DNA of 64,000 nucleotides from Siphonodentalium dalli. Lineage: Eukaryota; Mollusca; Scaphopoda; Gadilida; Siphonodentaliidae. Below, in pieces: positions 31,241 to 44,365 of this stretch. Under the pieces are notes generated by a model, which did not search any database, was not told the origin of the DNA, and saw only the letters and a program-made list of their open reading frames with translations. The first letter of the stretch is position 1, and every line of letters starts with the position of its first letter. Location of the stretch: the NCBI GenBank assembly GCA_032622095.1, contig CP136061.1, forward strand, positions 16,120,440 to 16,184,439, in the 5' to 3' direction. A program made the position numbers and the translations under genes.

Positions 31241-33254
31241 TTGTATCAACAAGTCATGCGTTGTGTGTTAGGATGTCGCGTTGTTGGACGATCGGTCATC
31301 CGTATAGTTTCAGCAACACAATTATTACCTTATAGGGCTGCACAACGTTACCATGCGGTAGACATCCGTCCGTTTTTATTTAATGTAAGCTACATAATTA
31401 TAGCTGCCGGTACAAAAATGCCGAAAGCAAAAAGTGCGTCTATGTCAGGCATAGTTCAAACATAAAATATGGCCCGCAACATTGACACGGGAGGACATCA
31501 AAACCGCTAAGGTTATTTGCCAATCTAACAGATCCCAAGCGAAAAAGATTACCACTGCAATAATAACGTCGGGCGGCAGGTTACGACCGTTTATCGTCAA
31601 TTTAACATGGCTAAATGAACGAGCAAAGGACGCCTGTTTGTGTACTGTTATATTTTGTGAATTCATGCACCTTACCACGCAGTTCGGTATTTTATTCATA
31701 TATGGACATAACTACTCATGAACATTATCCACATGGGCATGAATTTTAGCGCCTATATTGTTTCTGCGCTCACGGTATATCTAATATGGTAGAGCTTATT
31801 TTGGTTTTGAAAGAAGTTTGAGTTCTCGACGAACAAAACAACAAATAGTGAATGTATGCATGGAATTCCATTTCATATCGCGTAGTCCATCATTCAGTCA
31901 GAAGTCCAGTCAGTTACGTGAACAATTTGATTGTGGTTTTCAGAATGTTCATATCGAGTTGTATACGTTCGACCAGACATGCCGTGATATCAGTTAGTTT
32001 ATATAACGTATCGTGATCAAATAACCATGTCCATAACACGTGGATTAGATTGCTCAACACGTGGTATACATGTACGTAATATGATGCCAGAATTGATGAA
32101 TGCGTACATATAATACCACACACACTTATTGGATACAAGCGTCGTTATTGTGGAATGTTACATTATAGTACAAATATTAGCCAAACATTGTTGGGTCCGA
32201 AATGAAAAAAACAAACACACAAGTTATACCATTCAGATTGCCACCAGCCGACCGCTGTACGCAGCATGTCACGTCCATGTGAATGGACGGCTATTGTCGG
32301 ATACAATGAAATCAGACAACAATAGTAAAATATATTTATTTATCATATGACTTGCGACTGTTTTTTTGGGCCTCACGTATTTCAAAATTACAGGTATTAG
32401 TACATGTAATTAGTACTTAATAACACCTCCCATAGATTTGATTGGTCAAGTTTTCAAATCGTCATTACGATTCATGCATGCGCGTGTAAACAGAAATATT
32501 TCCAAATGCACCCACACAGAATACAACCACGAAAACAATCTCCCGGCATACACTGTTCTTGGCATTCGTAATGTGACAAACTAACAATAATACTAACAAT
32601 ATGTGAGAAATAATCATAATAATTTAGTCGCTTACCTAGATTTTGAATAATTGTAATTCGTTCATTGAAAACTCTCAAATAAGGCGGACAATGTTAAATG
32701 ATCCACGTTCAAACGCCGAATAATAAACGTTTACAATCCGATCCCAAATGAAATAAATTCATATATTGTGCTAAATCTAGTATCAAATTAAACATATTTG
32801 TTTTATTTAAAATTCAACATTGATCCTGATAATATTTCCTTCCATGTTGAAACTGTCCCATGGAACTGTATTTGAAGTCAACGAGCGTTCGGGTTTTGAT
32901 AATTTAGTGACAGTTGTCATGGTGATGTGATAAATGGGTTCTAATCGCTCCAAATCACACAAAAACAAATATGTGTTCTTAAATAAATATTATCGAAACA
33001 ATAATGTGATATATAAATTCCCAATAACCTGTGTTGAGAAACAGAAATTAGACTCAAATCGTAGAACTATGTTTTTATTCGGATGCATGCATTCGCTCTG
33101 TACATGCGATGAGAGAAACGCTCAATTCGTGTCCTCTATTTAACAATTAAACCATAGGTTTGTTTCTTTTAATATTCCCACTTTAAGTACAGTTCACATT
33201 TCCATTGACTTCTACATATCTGTCGTACATTTTATATAGCAAAATATTTGGAAA
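31241..33254. other. Intergenic sequence, nothing recognised
   Basis: Several 70-86 codon frames overlap on opposite strands (for example 31445-31721) without family resemblance. No repeat or RNA gene is identified. Confidence 0.45.
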
Positions 33255-33500
33255 GTTAATATTCATTATACTTAGTACTGACTGTGTGTAATGTTGTACC
33301 AGTGAACTTCTTATTTTATAAATCTATATTATCAAGTAATCTCATGTTTATATAAATAACTACATTTGTGTGAATTATCTTAAATACAGCTCATTCATCA
33401 TGCATTTTAACCTTTGCTTAATGCCGGTTCAAGTTTACATTTTTGGGATATGATATTTATCATAGCTGTAATATGTGCACGGGGGCTTATTTATGGGAGA
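33255..33500. repeat. Diverged duplication, copy 1 (partner 36170-36430)
   Basis: Shared order of motifs: tgtaccagtg.a.ttcttatt, tatcaagta, atctcatgt.tatataaata, gtgtgaatta, catttgcttaatgccgg-like, and caagttc/tacattt. The identity looks roughly three quarters, so it is old. Confidence 0.75.
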
Positions 33501-34221
33501 GTTAGTCTGTGTTCGCAAATCTACTTTTGGTGTGAACAAAAAGCCCCCGAGGGCCATCTAAGTAATAATTCGTGTTCCTATTATATGAAATTTATGAAAG
33601 GCTCGACAAAACGGACAATTTTTTTGGTGTTTTCTATGTCATACATTTCGACGCGAACTTTATATAGGTGATCTGTAATGAGACGCAATTCTCTACGAAA
33701 TGTATTACCCGAGTGCATTAAATTAAATCCGATCAGAGTTTTAGCGAGGCTAGAATCGAATTTAGTGGACGAGGTTAAGAAATTTCTTATAAAATTCCAA
33801 CGAATTTGAGATCCGTTTTCTCGCAAAATCACGTAATAAAAACGATCTCGAAACGGCTGGAGCTAAACATAATTTATAATGATTTCTTTAACACAATCAA
33901 ACAGGAAGTAAAGACACCTCCAAAAACAAATATAGTTCCATGTTAAAATTGACTTGAGTTTGATAATCACCAATGTTTATCTCACAATCAACACTAAATT
34001 GCCCAACACAAATCGAATATCATAATTATATGCTAATTAACATAATAATAAAGTTTCGGCATTGACTTCGGCATGTTTATAGTGGAATATAATAAATAGA
34101 ATAATCACTTGATTGAACTGGCGATGTGAATTAATTCATTCAAGCCAGGAACTATTTTGTAAAAACACTCGAGCGTAATGAGCTCACGTGTTTATGCAAC
34201 TTCCATGCCTCTCAAGAAATA

Positions 34222-34460
34222 GTATGGGCCACCAGTTAAATCACGTGATTACTCTCTATTTATAGTATGGGTCACCAGTTAAATCACGTGATTACTCTCT
34301 ATTTATAGTATGGGTCATCAGTTAAATCACGTGATTACTCTCTATTTATAGTATGGGTCATCAGTTAAATCACGTGCTTACTCTCTATTTATAGTATGGG
34401 TCACCAGTTAAATCACGTGATTACTCTCTATTTATAGTATTGGTTACCAGTTAAACTAGA
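34222..34460. repeat. 43-bp tandem array with CACGTG, array 1
   Basis: Five to six units of tatgggtcaccagttaaatc followed by acgtgattactctctattta. Unit starts are 43 bp apart (for example 34231, 34274, 34317). Five units contain CACGTG; the last unit has lost it. Confidence 0.95.
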
Positions 34461-35954
34461 ATGCAATCAGAGAGATGCCAACGTGCGCAAAAATGTAATA
34501 AAAATTAATTTAAAAAATAAGTTCACTGTATTTTACTTAATTTATTTAATTTAATTTAATGTTAACAAAAAAAGACAATTACCATTTCTCATTTCATCAC
34601 AGATAAAAGGCAAATTACTATATTAATCATTTAAGTAATTAAAACCAATTCCATGTTGCCGAACGGATGAGACTTCACGTGAGGCCTTAGTTGTCGAAAA
34701 TATTCATATTTGTTCCAATCACTGTAAACAGATAAAAACAGTAAAACGCACACAGTTTCGTTCATATATACCATGACCATCGCGTAAACAGCATGTTATC
34801 ATGAAGACCTACTATATTTTACCTAAGCAAGGGCCTGATTGTGTTACAGAAGATAGCACAATGCTACTGGCTAATCACACACAAATGGCATAAACGCTCT
34901 TTATTAGTTCCATGTCAGGAATTCACCCACAAAGAACGCTCTTTATGTTTACCATCATAATATAAACAAACACCAGAAAAGTTACTTTTTATGCTTTTGT
35001 TTACATAACAATGGTCAACCATATGACAATAACATACTGTTTATGCGATATTTCTTATTTGTATACGGACAAAGTCTGTCTACATTTTGATGTTCTTTCT
35101 GTTTGTGGCGGTTTTTGACGGTTGGAAATATTTTCACAGGATACCCACCGCCAAGGCCAACCGTACCTTTAATATCGATTACATTATTTTCAGCGGCATA
35201 TTATCATTTTCATTTTCCGATAGTCAAAGTTGACCAAAGGAGCAATTATAAGAAATAATTAATACCATTTGTGTAAATATTGATAGCAGCCAATATGCAA
35301 CAATAAATATCAATAATTAATCAATAACGATCATTTTATGTAATAAAAAACTCTTCAAACGGTGTTTGTGTCAACAAATGCGTCTTGTTTTGCGTTACGT
35401 CATTCGTCGTATTTGACCCGGAACTCGGCTGAAGGTTAGGCTATTCAGCCTATTGCGTCGAATTACGAAATCGCGTTTTGAATGTCTCTCTTTTCCCGCA
35501 CGATAAAAAGAGGTATTCGCACGAACCAAAAATGATCAAACTTCCCAATTATAAGTAAAAATACCCAAATGAAGGAGTCTATGTAGGTCCCGAAGGAGTC
35601 TATAGACTCTTTGGTGTAGAGTTCTGATGGAGAAAATGTAGGTCGATCTATTTTTGTCATAACTCTGACGTATTTTGACCTGGGAGAAAAAATCGAAATC
35701 GAGGCTCACTACGAGCATGCCAGTTTTAAATATAGAAACAGGGAATCCCGACAAATGGCGATATCGGCGACAAACAAATAATCGAAAACAACACATAAAA
35801 TAAACATAGCAAAAACGCGGCACAGTAAAAATGTCAGAACGCCTCGAGGTTTTACGTCGTTTTTGGTGACATCATGGAGTGCAACGGAGCAGAGTGACAC
35901 CAACCTACGAATCTGTCTGATCGCCATATTGTTGCGCGAGCGCACGTAATTACG
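34461..35954. other. 1.5-kb segment between two identical-type 43-bp arrays
   Basis: No gene recognised. The minus-strand frames of 65-95 codons at 35463-35945 lack motifs. The segment could be an insertion that split one array, or the arrays could have expanded independently. Confidence 0.5.
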
Positions 35955-36165
35955 TATGGGTCACCATTTAAATCACGTGATTACTCTCTATTTACAGTCT
36001 GGGTCACCAGTTAAATCACGTGATTACTCTCTATTTACAGTCTGGGTTACCAATTAAATCACGTGATTACTCTCTATTTATAGTATGGGACACCAGTTAA
36101 ATCACGTGATTACTCTCTATTTATAGTATGGGTCACCAGTTAAATCACGTGATTACTCTCTACTT
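35955..36165. repeat. 43-bp tandem array with CACGTG, array 2
   Basis: Five units of the same 43-bp sequence and orientation as 34222-34460, each with CACGTG. Two units carry tttacagtctgg instead of tttatagtatgg. Confidence 0.95.
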
Positions 36166-36169
36166 TTAT

Positions 36170-36430
36170 TTAACGCTAATACTCATTATACATAATAATT
36201 GTAGTGTGTAAATATTGTACCAGTGGAATTCTTATTGTTACAAATATAATTATGTTATCAAGTAAATCTCATGTCTATATAAATAAGGAAATGTGTGTGA
36301 ATTATTTTGAATACATCTCATTTAGCGTGCATTATGAGCTTTTGCTTAATGCCGGGTCAAGTTCGCATTTCTGGGCTATACTATCCAGCACGACTGTAAT
36401 ATATCCACGGTGGCTCATTTATAGAACGTT
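36170..36430. repeat. Diverged duplication, copy 2 (partner 33255-33500)
   Basis: Same motif order as copy 1, from cattatacataataattgta to cacggtggctcatttatag. Copy 2 lies directly after array 2, whereas copy 1 lies about 700 bp before array 1. Confidence 0.75.
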
Positions 36431-36545
36431 TAATATTCACCATAACTAATATATATGCACGGTGACTTATTTATATAATGGTTAATATTCATCATAACTG
36501 GTATATGCATGGTGGCTTATTTATAGAACGGTTAATAGTCATCAA
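36395..36545. repeat. Three tandem units of about 60 bp
   Basis: The unit gcacggtggcttatttatag, then aacggttaatattcatcataact, is repeated three times with minor changes. Confidence 0.8.
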
Positions 36546-36589
36546 ACTAAATTTGACCAACTTTTTAAAATGTTTGGCTAAGCACGATT

Positions 36590-37760
36590 ATGGCGTCATC
36601 GTGGTCATTTTCCATAAATGTCCATATATTCGACCGATTTTTTTCAGTTTAGACCCACAAGATGTTGGAACCAATTTTCGTCCCACATCACTGAATACGT
36701 TCCCAGGGTCATGTTCCCCAAATGCCAACGTTCGAACCACTTTTCGATCCAATTTTCAAGCTAGCCCCAAATTATTTTCAGAATAAAATGTTTGGTCGAG
36801 TTTACTATGGACGATTCTTGAGATATCCCGCTCAATGTCCCGAGTGTTCCTACTTTTGTCCCAAATCTTTTCCTCGCAATGTTTCGTTAAAGATCACTGA
36901 GTACGTACCCAGAGTAATTTCCACCAAATGCCAAATTTTTCGACCAGCTAACGATCGGACCACTTTTCGACCCACGGTTTCAAATCTGCCCAAAATGTTT
37001 GACCGATGTGGCTACGAATGAGTCTGGAGTCAACCCGGTCGTTTTCCCTATTGTCGACCCATTTTTTCAGTTTCACCCAATCATTTTACTGCCTAATGAA
37101 TCGTACAACACCAATGCGTATGCTATCAGAGTCATTTCCCCAAATCTCAATGTTTTTCGACCGAACAGCGTTCGGACCACTTTTCGACCTTGTTTTTCAA
37201 GCTTCGACCCAAACAATTTTCGGGCCAAAATGTTTGGCCGAGGTGGCGATCAACGAATTTTGGGTTATTCCGGTCAATTTTTATATTTTTCTGGCCGAGC
37301 AGCACGCGAACCACTTTTTGACCCGCTTTTTAGACTCGACCCAACTTTTGTTCGGTCAAAATGTTTGGCCGAGTTTTGTATGAACGATTCTGAAGTTATC
37401 CCGGTCAATTTCCCGATTCCCCCTACTTTCTACCCATTTTTTCCCACCAAATGTTTCGTCAAACATCACCGACCAACGTGTTCAAACTCGACCCAACTTT
37501 TTGTCAGCCCAAAAGGTTTGGCCGAGTTGGTTATTAAAGATTCTGGAGTCAACCCGGTCATGTTCCCAACTTTCCCATTTTTTCAGTTTCGACCAAAAAA
37601 AAATTCTGCCCAATTTGTCCCAAGGTTTTTCGACCCGAGCAGCGTTCGGACCACTTTTCGGCCAAATTTTTCGAGCTCGACCCAAGCATTTTTCAGGCCG
37701 AGGTGGATACGAAAGACTTTGGGGTTATTCTGGTCATGTTCTGATATATGACTAATAAGG
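36590..37760. repeat. Degenerate complex tandem repeat (~170-220 bp, about six units)
   Basis: Motifs gttcggaccacttttcgacc, aagctcgaccca, caaaatgtttggccgagt and gattctggagt.a.cccggtca recur in the same order about six times (near 36731, 36953, 37170, 37305, 37644 and one partial). The long plus-strand frames (up to 250 codons) result from this periodicity and carry the same peptide in several frames. Confidence 0.85.
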
Positions 37761-38590
37761 ACTAAGGAATACAATTTATGTTGCTAGTACATAATCGATT
37801 CTTTCTGATTAATAATCAAAATTATCAGGACATTTTGACTGGTAACCTCAGTTTTAGCCTTCTGTGTGATAATTCGTATTCCAATCTTATGAAAGTTATG
37901 AAACGATTCTTAAAAAAATTCGGGGATTTTTTTGTGGAGCATTTGGAAAATTCGAGACGAGTTTCATAAATTTCATGTGAGAGGAAAACGAATGTCATAA
38001 CCTGTTTATTTCTCAATTTGTTCAACTGTTGGACATGTCCAACCTGACATGCCCCTAATGCTGGAAAAATTCCAACTACAGATACCAATTTCAGACTAAA
38101 TATCGAATAAATATGGTACTATTGGTCTAAAAACAACAAATTTGGAAAATCAATCAATGACAACAATTATAATCTATATGACGTGGAGTATAATTTCCAA
38201 CAATTGTTGTATGAGGCGGAACAGTTCTAACTGTTGAAAAATTTGACGGGAGGGTGCGGGCACGACCGCATGCAACCGTCCACCTCTTGTCGCCACGTCC
38301 CTGGCTACCCAAATAACAATTCATACACAGTCGCTAGTTGGAAATGTTTGATTTCATTATTGTATTTGTCTTTATTGTTTAATAAACTATTTTGCAAAAC
38401 ATGTTTTAATGTATCATTGTCCAGTATTTCTCCTAGCATCTCGAAGCAGTATATGAACGATATCATGTAAGTCGATTTAGCGCTCACTTCAAGTGTCTGT
38501 TCAATGTCGAGCATGGCATATCCATGACATAATCAATAGACAAAACTCCAAACGTTATTAAAGTCTGACCATTCTGCTGGAGAAACAGTA
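37761..38590. other. Intergenic sequence, nothing recognised
   Basis: A weak relative of 33563-33650 occurs at 37866-37960 (taattcgt.ttcc, ttatgaaa.ttatgaaa). Otherwise no feature. Confidence 0.45.
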
Positions 38591-38604
38591 CATAGTAAAC
38601 AGTC

Positions 38605-39275
38605 CAATAAGGGCTATAACTCTGGCAACAATGAATGGACGAACCCTGTAGTAAATGGGAATCATTTCCCCCACAAACTGGGCTATAAGCATGTCATAGT
38701 TACAAGCAGAAATGTTCGTATGACACAAATTGTCGAAATTTCAAATAATGGTCGTAATTCTGGTAAAAATGAATGGATGAAACCAGTAGTATGATATACT
38801 TTACCGCCAGCTTAGCGATTACTATACAAAAGAACAACCGAATCGATGCCAGAGTTACAAGCTGGTGTTCGTAGCGCGATAAAATCTATAAAATTTCAAG
38901 TCAAACGGGTCGTAACTCTGGTAAAATTGATTGAAATAAACTTAATTGTAGTACGTGGATATACCTTCGCCCGAACCGTGATGTCACTATACCAAAGCAC
39001 AACTGAATCAGATAATCCTTGCCCAAGTTAAAATCTGAAGTGTTCTTTCGGACACAACATTACTAAATATACAAGTCAAACAAGGGCCGTAACTGGCGGA
39101 AATGAATGGACAATACCCGTAGTATGTGGATATACTTTTACACTCTATATGCTATCACAATACCAAAGCACAACAAAATCCGATAATCAATGCACGAGTT
39201 ACAAGCTGAATCGGTTGTACGGACCCACAATTTACAAATTTCCAAAACTTGAAGTGTGATAATTTCGTGCTATGT
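38605..39275. repeat. Degenerate tandem repeat, four units of about 140-180 bp
   Basis: Recurring motifs: gtcgtaactctggtaaaa, aatgaatgga, gtagtatgtggatatact, ataccaaagcacaac and agttacaagctg, in constant order. Starts are near 38617, 38755, 38913 and 39090. Confidence 0.85.
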
Positions 39276-40858
39276 GATATTCTTTCCCCAAACATACCAA
39301 AGGACAACTGTTGAACCAGGCTAAACCCACAAATTCGCGCAATAGCAATTGAACTCCCACCCTTGGCTTGAAAGTTCCGAACTGGCGCCTCAATCTTGAT
39401 TTTAGTTTATGTTAATAAATATTAGTTTTTACCTTTTACCGGTCAAGATCTCCAGGCAATTTTAGGCGTCCGTGTACAAAACATAGAGTAGCATTTTATT
39501 AGTTTTTTATTTTAGTTTTTATTTCGCCACTGGAGAGAAGCCAGGACCCCTCAGCCCAGTGGGAGAAATCTGAACCTGAAAACTACAAAATCCTAGCATC
39601 CAGACTGGCACAAATCTCTCCAATTGTTTGACATTTTCGACCTAACACCCCTTAGGTTGTAATTTCCAACTTATGGTTATGTCAGTCAAATATCTTTGAC
39701 CAAAACCAGGAAAATATATTACTGTTGGTATAAAAACAACAAATTCCCCAATAATCATTCGTTGGAAAATGAAAGTACGAGAATACTAACAACCTATTTT
39801 TGGTGTGAGTACCCATCAAGTATTCCATTACCTATTCTTAACAATGTCCACTGTACAGTAATGCCCTAATTAATCGACTCCTTTAACCACATCAGAATCT
39901 ACTAAATCCTGAAATAATTCTGTTATTAATTATGGCATTACTGTAACCTTAAAAGAATACCCGTGTATTCTTAAAAGCATACACGTCTGCGTTAGAAGAA
40001 CAACCGCGTTACCAAAATTATTGAGTACTCTGCTAGATAACAGCCGTATCGGGAAAAGAGATAACACGCATATGTGTTTTAAATATGTATAATGTATTGT
40101 AAGCATATCCTCGTGCAAATACGCACATAATCGACATATAAAGTGAAATAGGTACGTTAAATGTGCTTTTTTTTATTGAAAGCAGTGTCCGATAGAACAT
40201 AAGATAGTATAGTTATTGTTGGATGTATTCCTGGATCTATGCTAAACATCCTTTCCCCAGTTATTGAGGTGACAAGGTCAATTGTATAGTCGTAAGCACA
40301 ATGCATATGATATATATATAATACGTTGAATATGAGCGTACGTAGATAATTAACAAGATCATATATTAATTGTTAATGACTGGTTGTACTCATTGTGCAA
40401 CACAGGTGTGAGTAGGAGAGTAGAATAATCCAGTAACAATATTGTTGTATACGCTATAGTGAACGTATAGATAACATGGACATCATGATACCTCAGACCT
40501 TATTTGGACACATGGTACCACCATTCTGGAAATAACTACCTGTTCTCGAGAGAGTGAATTTCACTTCTCCCCGATCCTTCCTACCACCAACATATCTATA
40601 AAACCTGCACATAGTGCTTACCGCCACTTATTTAAAAATATAAAAGTATCAAACCTTCCGACTCTTCATTGTTTCAGTTCACGGCCAACCCTAAATTCAC
40701 CACCAGACTACGAGACAGCAGATAATGTAGTCATATCCGTTATTTCGTTTTATGGCGCGGGTCACAGTGAAAACACATGTTAAAGAGCGTTCACCTGTAA
40801 AGTCGTGAGCTGACGTATTTGTGTCATTGTCCGCACATACGCTGCTTAGAATCTCCTC
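39276..40858. other. Intergenic sequence, nothing recognised
   Basis: AT-rich; no exon, RNA gene or array was identified. Confidence 0.45.
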
Positions 40859-41615
40859 ATTAGGAGCAGGCTTGTCAACCGGTACCAGTACCGGTACCGG
40901 TACCGGTGGTACTTGGCCGTTTCAACGGTACCGGTTCTGATACTCAGTACCGACTGTTCTCGGTACTCGCCAAAAACAGCAAATAGATCAGTATAGATCG
41001 ATTAAAATTGAGGGAACTTTGCTCTTTTAAGTGTGCCGCAACTGCCGCTCGCATTATGGCATGCTACTATGTGTCAACGGATCAAGCACGCGGCGGCGGA
41101 TGCCGAGTTTTGTTTTTATTCAACAATGCATATATGTGTCATTGACTCAATGTGTGTTACATTGTAACTTACATCTGAGGATTGCAGCCTTGCAGGTACA
41201 TAAAATTTATTTCAGTTTAAATTGTCATTCACCATATATATATACCCATCTTTCCGATGTATGTATTTGAGCGCCTGAAGCCCTAAACATAAACGTTCTA
41301 ACACCTATCAGGCTGCCTAAATTATGGCACATTTTAGGCGATTGTTGTGGGTGACAAATCCAACTATTTCAGACAATACTAATGCATGTATGTCACACAT
41401 TTATGTGTGGCTGCTGTGGCATGCGTGCATTAGGATAGTCTGACATTGCTGTATTTGTCATCCACAACAATCACCAAAAACTGGCACAAAGTGCCATACA
41501 TTACCAGAATTATCACATTAGAATATACTCTTTTAAATGTGTGATATGTAGTGGAATAAACAATACAACACCAGTACCTTGGTACTGGCGGTACTTTGAC
41601 AAGCCTGATTAGGAG
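40859..41615. mobile_element. Non-autonomous hAT-type DNA transposon, 741 bp, with 8-bp target duplication
   Basis: The element at 40867-41607 starts CAGGCTTGTCAA and ends TTGACAAGCCTG, a perfect 12-bp terminal inverted repeat. It is flanked by ATTAGGAG on both sides (40859-40866 and 41608-41615). An 8-bp duplication with CAGG-type ends fits the hAT superfamily. Just inside the left end is a palindromic run of GGTACC/ACCGGT steps, mirrored weakly at the right end. A further internal inverted repeat (about 41325-41505: gcgattgttgtgggtgacaa and its complement) folds the centre. No transposase is encoded. Confidence 0.92.
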
Positions 41616-42690
41616 TCAATAATGCGACTAAAACGCTCCCATTTTCAGCACATTATCGACTCAAAATGAGACGATTCCTAGCAGATTATCTAAAATATAA
41701 TATATTATAAGCAGACAATGTGTTTTTTTTTCTGCAGAACGGGCTGCTATTATATACACATAAACTATGTATCTACTATCGTTGATATCATTGCCAGTTG
41801 TTTCATGCACCGGGATTCGATCGACGATGTACATTGTCAGTGTGCACATAATTGAGCACATTGGAATTGCAATTCAATTTACAAATCATTGCTAGTGTAT
41901 ATAAATTGTCCCTATATATTAATCAATAGCTTATTTTCCTAACAAGATATTAAATGCAGCATTCATTGATTCCATAATAAACTTGTCACCTCAAACTAAC
42001 AAGTGCTTTCTACGAAATCTGCTTTTGGGCACCTGTTTTGTTCCAACTCCGACCCTATTCTTCGAATCCAGTCGCCCCTTATGTTGTGGCCAGCATGTGG
42101 TATACCGCCAATTACGAATAGTGGCTCTCAATTAATAATATAGAAGCTGTCACTTAAAAATGATATTTATCTGTTATGTTCATTTGTTAATTGACAAGGA
42201 CAACATACATTGGATGTGATAGGTAGCTGGTTTTAAAACATACTATTTAAAAAAAATAGGGATAGATACATTCATAATGTGGGTGTACCTGTAGATATAT
42301 GTCATAACATGAACTGAAATATGGTTTTAGCACATAGCACCCTAAGCACAGCTAAGTTATGGTAGTGAGCTACCATTCTACTGGATTGCAGCAATCTACA
42401 ACTACGGTCATGTTGACACCCCTCTTGGTGTACTTGTAGCTTATTTCACTGAATACAGAACTAGCATAATATTTACCTGAAAATGAAATACATAAATATA
42501 AACGCTCTTTAACACTTTATCGCTCTTTATAATTAAAGTTGCTATATTCTACTTACTGCTATTCGGTCATCAAACAGTCAGAAATTATAATCACCGATAA
42601 AATGCAAATAATGTATTTGACTAAGTTATAGTTACTGGAGATTTTTACGGTATTTTGACCGTGACATTCAAACCGGAAACCCCAAATTGT
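41616..42690. other. Intergenic sequence, nothing recognised
   Basis: AT-rich, with a small hairpin (acggtattttgaccgt, about 42647-42662). No exon. Confidence 0.45.
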
Positions 42691-42699
42691 CACGATTCA

Positions 42700-43060
42700 G
42701 ATGACTTCCGCATTCTTCAAAGTAAACATCATGGATACCGGTGCCAAATCTAAGCGATTCGCGGATGTTTCACCCGATAATATGACATGGTCATTCGGTA
42801 TAATAAAAACAATGTTGACGTGGCTCGAGGGCAAGATTGCGGATAGTCTCCCCTTGGAACGAATGTCTCCCGAGGCGGACGGGGAGACAATCCGGAATAT
42901 TACCCACCTCCCTATTTTCCACCCTTCTGATTGGCCCATGTCATGTAACGTGCCGGGCGACAAATCACACTGTCGCCTGCTGAGCCGGGACATTGTGTTT
43001 GCCGCCCGCCTGATGTTACATTGCAAGAATATCTCCAAACACACACTGCAGTAACTCATC
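42700..43060. repeat. Fold-back-containing repeat (mirrored reading frames)
   Basis: ggatagtctcccc and ggggagacaatcc face each other at about 42840-42897, and gaacgaatgtctccc inside resembles the palindrome at 43867-43955. Frames of ~117-120 codons on both strands mirror the inverted structure. The string gggcgacaa recurs here and at 43973 and 44341. I regard this as a repeat, not a gene. Confidence 0.5.
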
Positions 43061-43866
43061 TATTTCACATTACTACGACGTATTAAAATAATAAATCTTA
43101 TATACCCCACGGATTCGCAAAAAAAACACCAGTTGTGGTGTTTGCTAATTTGCATATTTTTAGTGAACACTAATATTCGCACTTTTAAGTTGATACTTTT
43201 ATCGGACAAGCGTTATTATGTACTTTTTATATCGAAACATCTCGTTGATTCAATATGTTCATGTCGACATTATGGTGCAAGATTTAAAGAGTGGATCCCT
43301 TGAGATTGGTTGGTTATAAATGTTTGCTGGTAGACAACGTAATGCATACGTTTGTCGCGAATGAATGGTACTGTAAGCTTATCCATGATATCAGACCGCT
43401 CCGCGATGTCTGCAATGTGATCATAGAAGTATTTTGTGTGAGGGTCGCCATGTATTTGGGAGCACTGACACATATGAATGTACATTAATAAAATTGAAAC
43501 TTCCCAATATCTTTCGGGGAAGACCGTTATGAAATGAACATCGCGAGTAAATTCCGCGCACAAGACGACATTGAATATACCACATTTCAGAAGGTGATAA
43601 CATACTTATTGGTTTACATTGCATGGACCGATATTGACGATTTAACCACCAAAATTATCGTAAATAAACGCTGATTATCAAACGCTTTGACTCTCTTTTA
43701 TGGAACAGACATACTATAGGACGATAAGTAGTTACTGAAAATATACATAATCGGGAAAGAAAGCACTCGTGACTTAGTGCAACATCGTGCGTGTGGATGG
43801 CAAGGATTTTTTCTGTGGTATAATCGGATAACAAAACAGTTGTTGCCCTTCTTCTCGGGAGACATC

Positions 43867-43955
43867 GAGATTTGTCACCCGCTCGAGAACGGAATGTCTC
43901 CATCGGAGCTGCGCTCCTCGGGAGACATTCCGTTCTCGAGCGGGTGACAAATCTC
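43867..43955. repeat. Perfect 35-bp palindrome arms with short loop
   Basis: The left arm (43867-43901) starts gagatttgtcacccgctcga. The right arm (43921-43955) is its exact reverse complement. The 19-base loop itself contains ggagc/gctcc, so the whole 89 bp can form one hairpin. Confidence 0.97.
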
Positions 43956-44234
43956 AATTTCTCCATCGACAGCGGGCGACAACTGTATAATGTTGCCATC
44001 GAGCCACGTCACCATTTTATATTGTTATCCTTCATTCCATTTTTTTCTTCTCTTCTGATTGGCTGAGGGTGTGTCACATGGCGGGCCGCAAATCACTTGT
44101 TACCCTCGAGGTAACATTTCGTGAGTTTTTGACCGCTCAGCGACTATTAGTAAACATATAACTACGAAGAACTCAACGTGCACAGATTCCCTCACAAATC
44201 TCGAATAATTTCCGAAAACACTCATTTTATAAAC

Positions 44235-44365
44235 ACTCATTTTATAAACTCGACCTGGAATGTCAACCTCGGGCCTGGTGGCCCTCTGGTGACAACCAGG
44301 TCTCGTCCTGGCGACAAATCCCCGTCTCTCACTCAATCGCGGGCGACAAATGTATAATGTTGTAA
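44235..44365. repeat. Diverged relative of the 43.9-kb palindrome
   Basis: tcgacctggaatgtcaacct and gcgggcgacaaatgtataatgttg repeat the arrangement at 43880-43995 (gggcgacaactgtataatgttg) in degenerate form. Confidence 0.6.

Noticed and set aside
31445-31721. Opposing 79- and 84-codon frames
   Set aside because: No domain, no splice context, and both strands are open over the same bases.
36999-37751. 250-codon plus-strand reading frame
   Set aside because: It lies in a degenerate tandem repeat. The same peptide (GLAE..I.DSGV.PV.FP) recurs in this and neighbouring frames, so it reflects DNA periodicity, not a protein.
42697-43059. Overlapping 117- and 120-codon frames on opposite strands
   Set aside because: They mirror each other because of an inverted repeat and share motifs with the nearby palindromes; no protein family is recognised.
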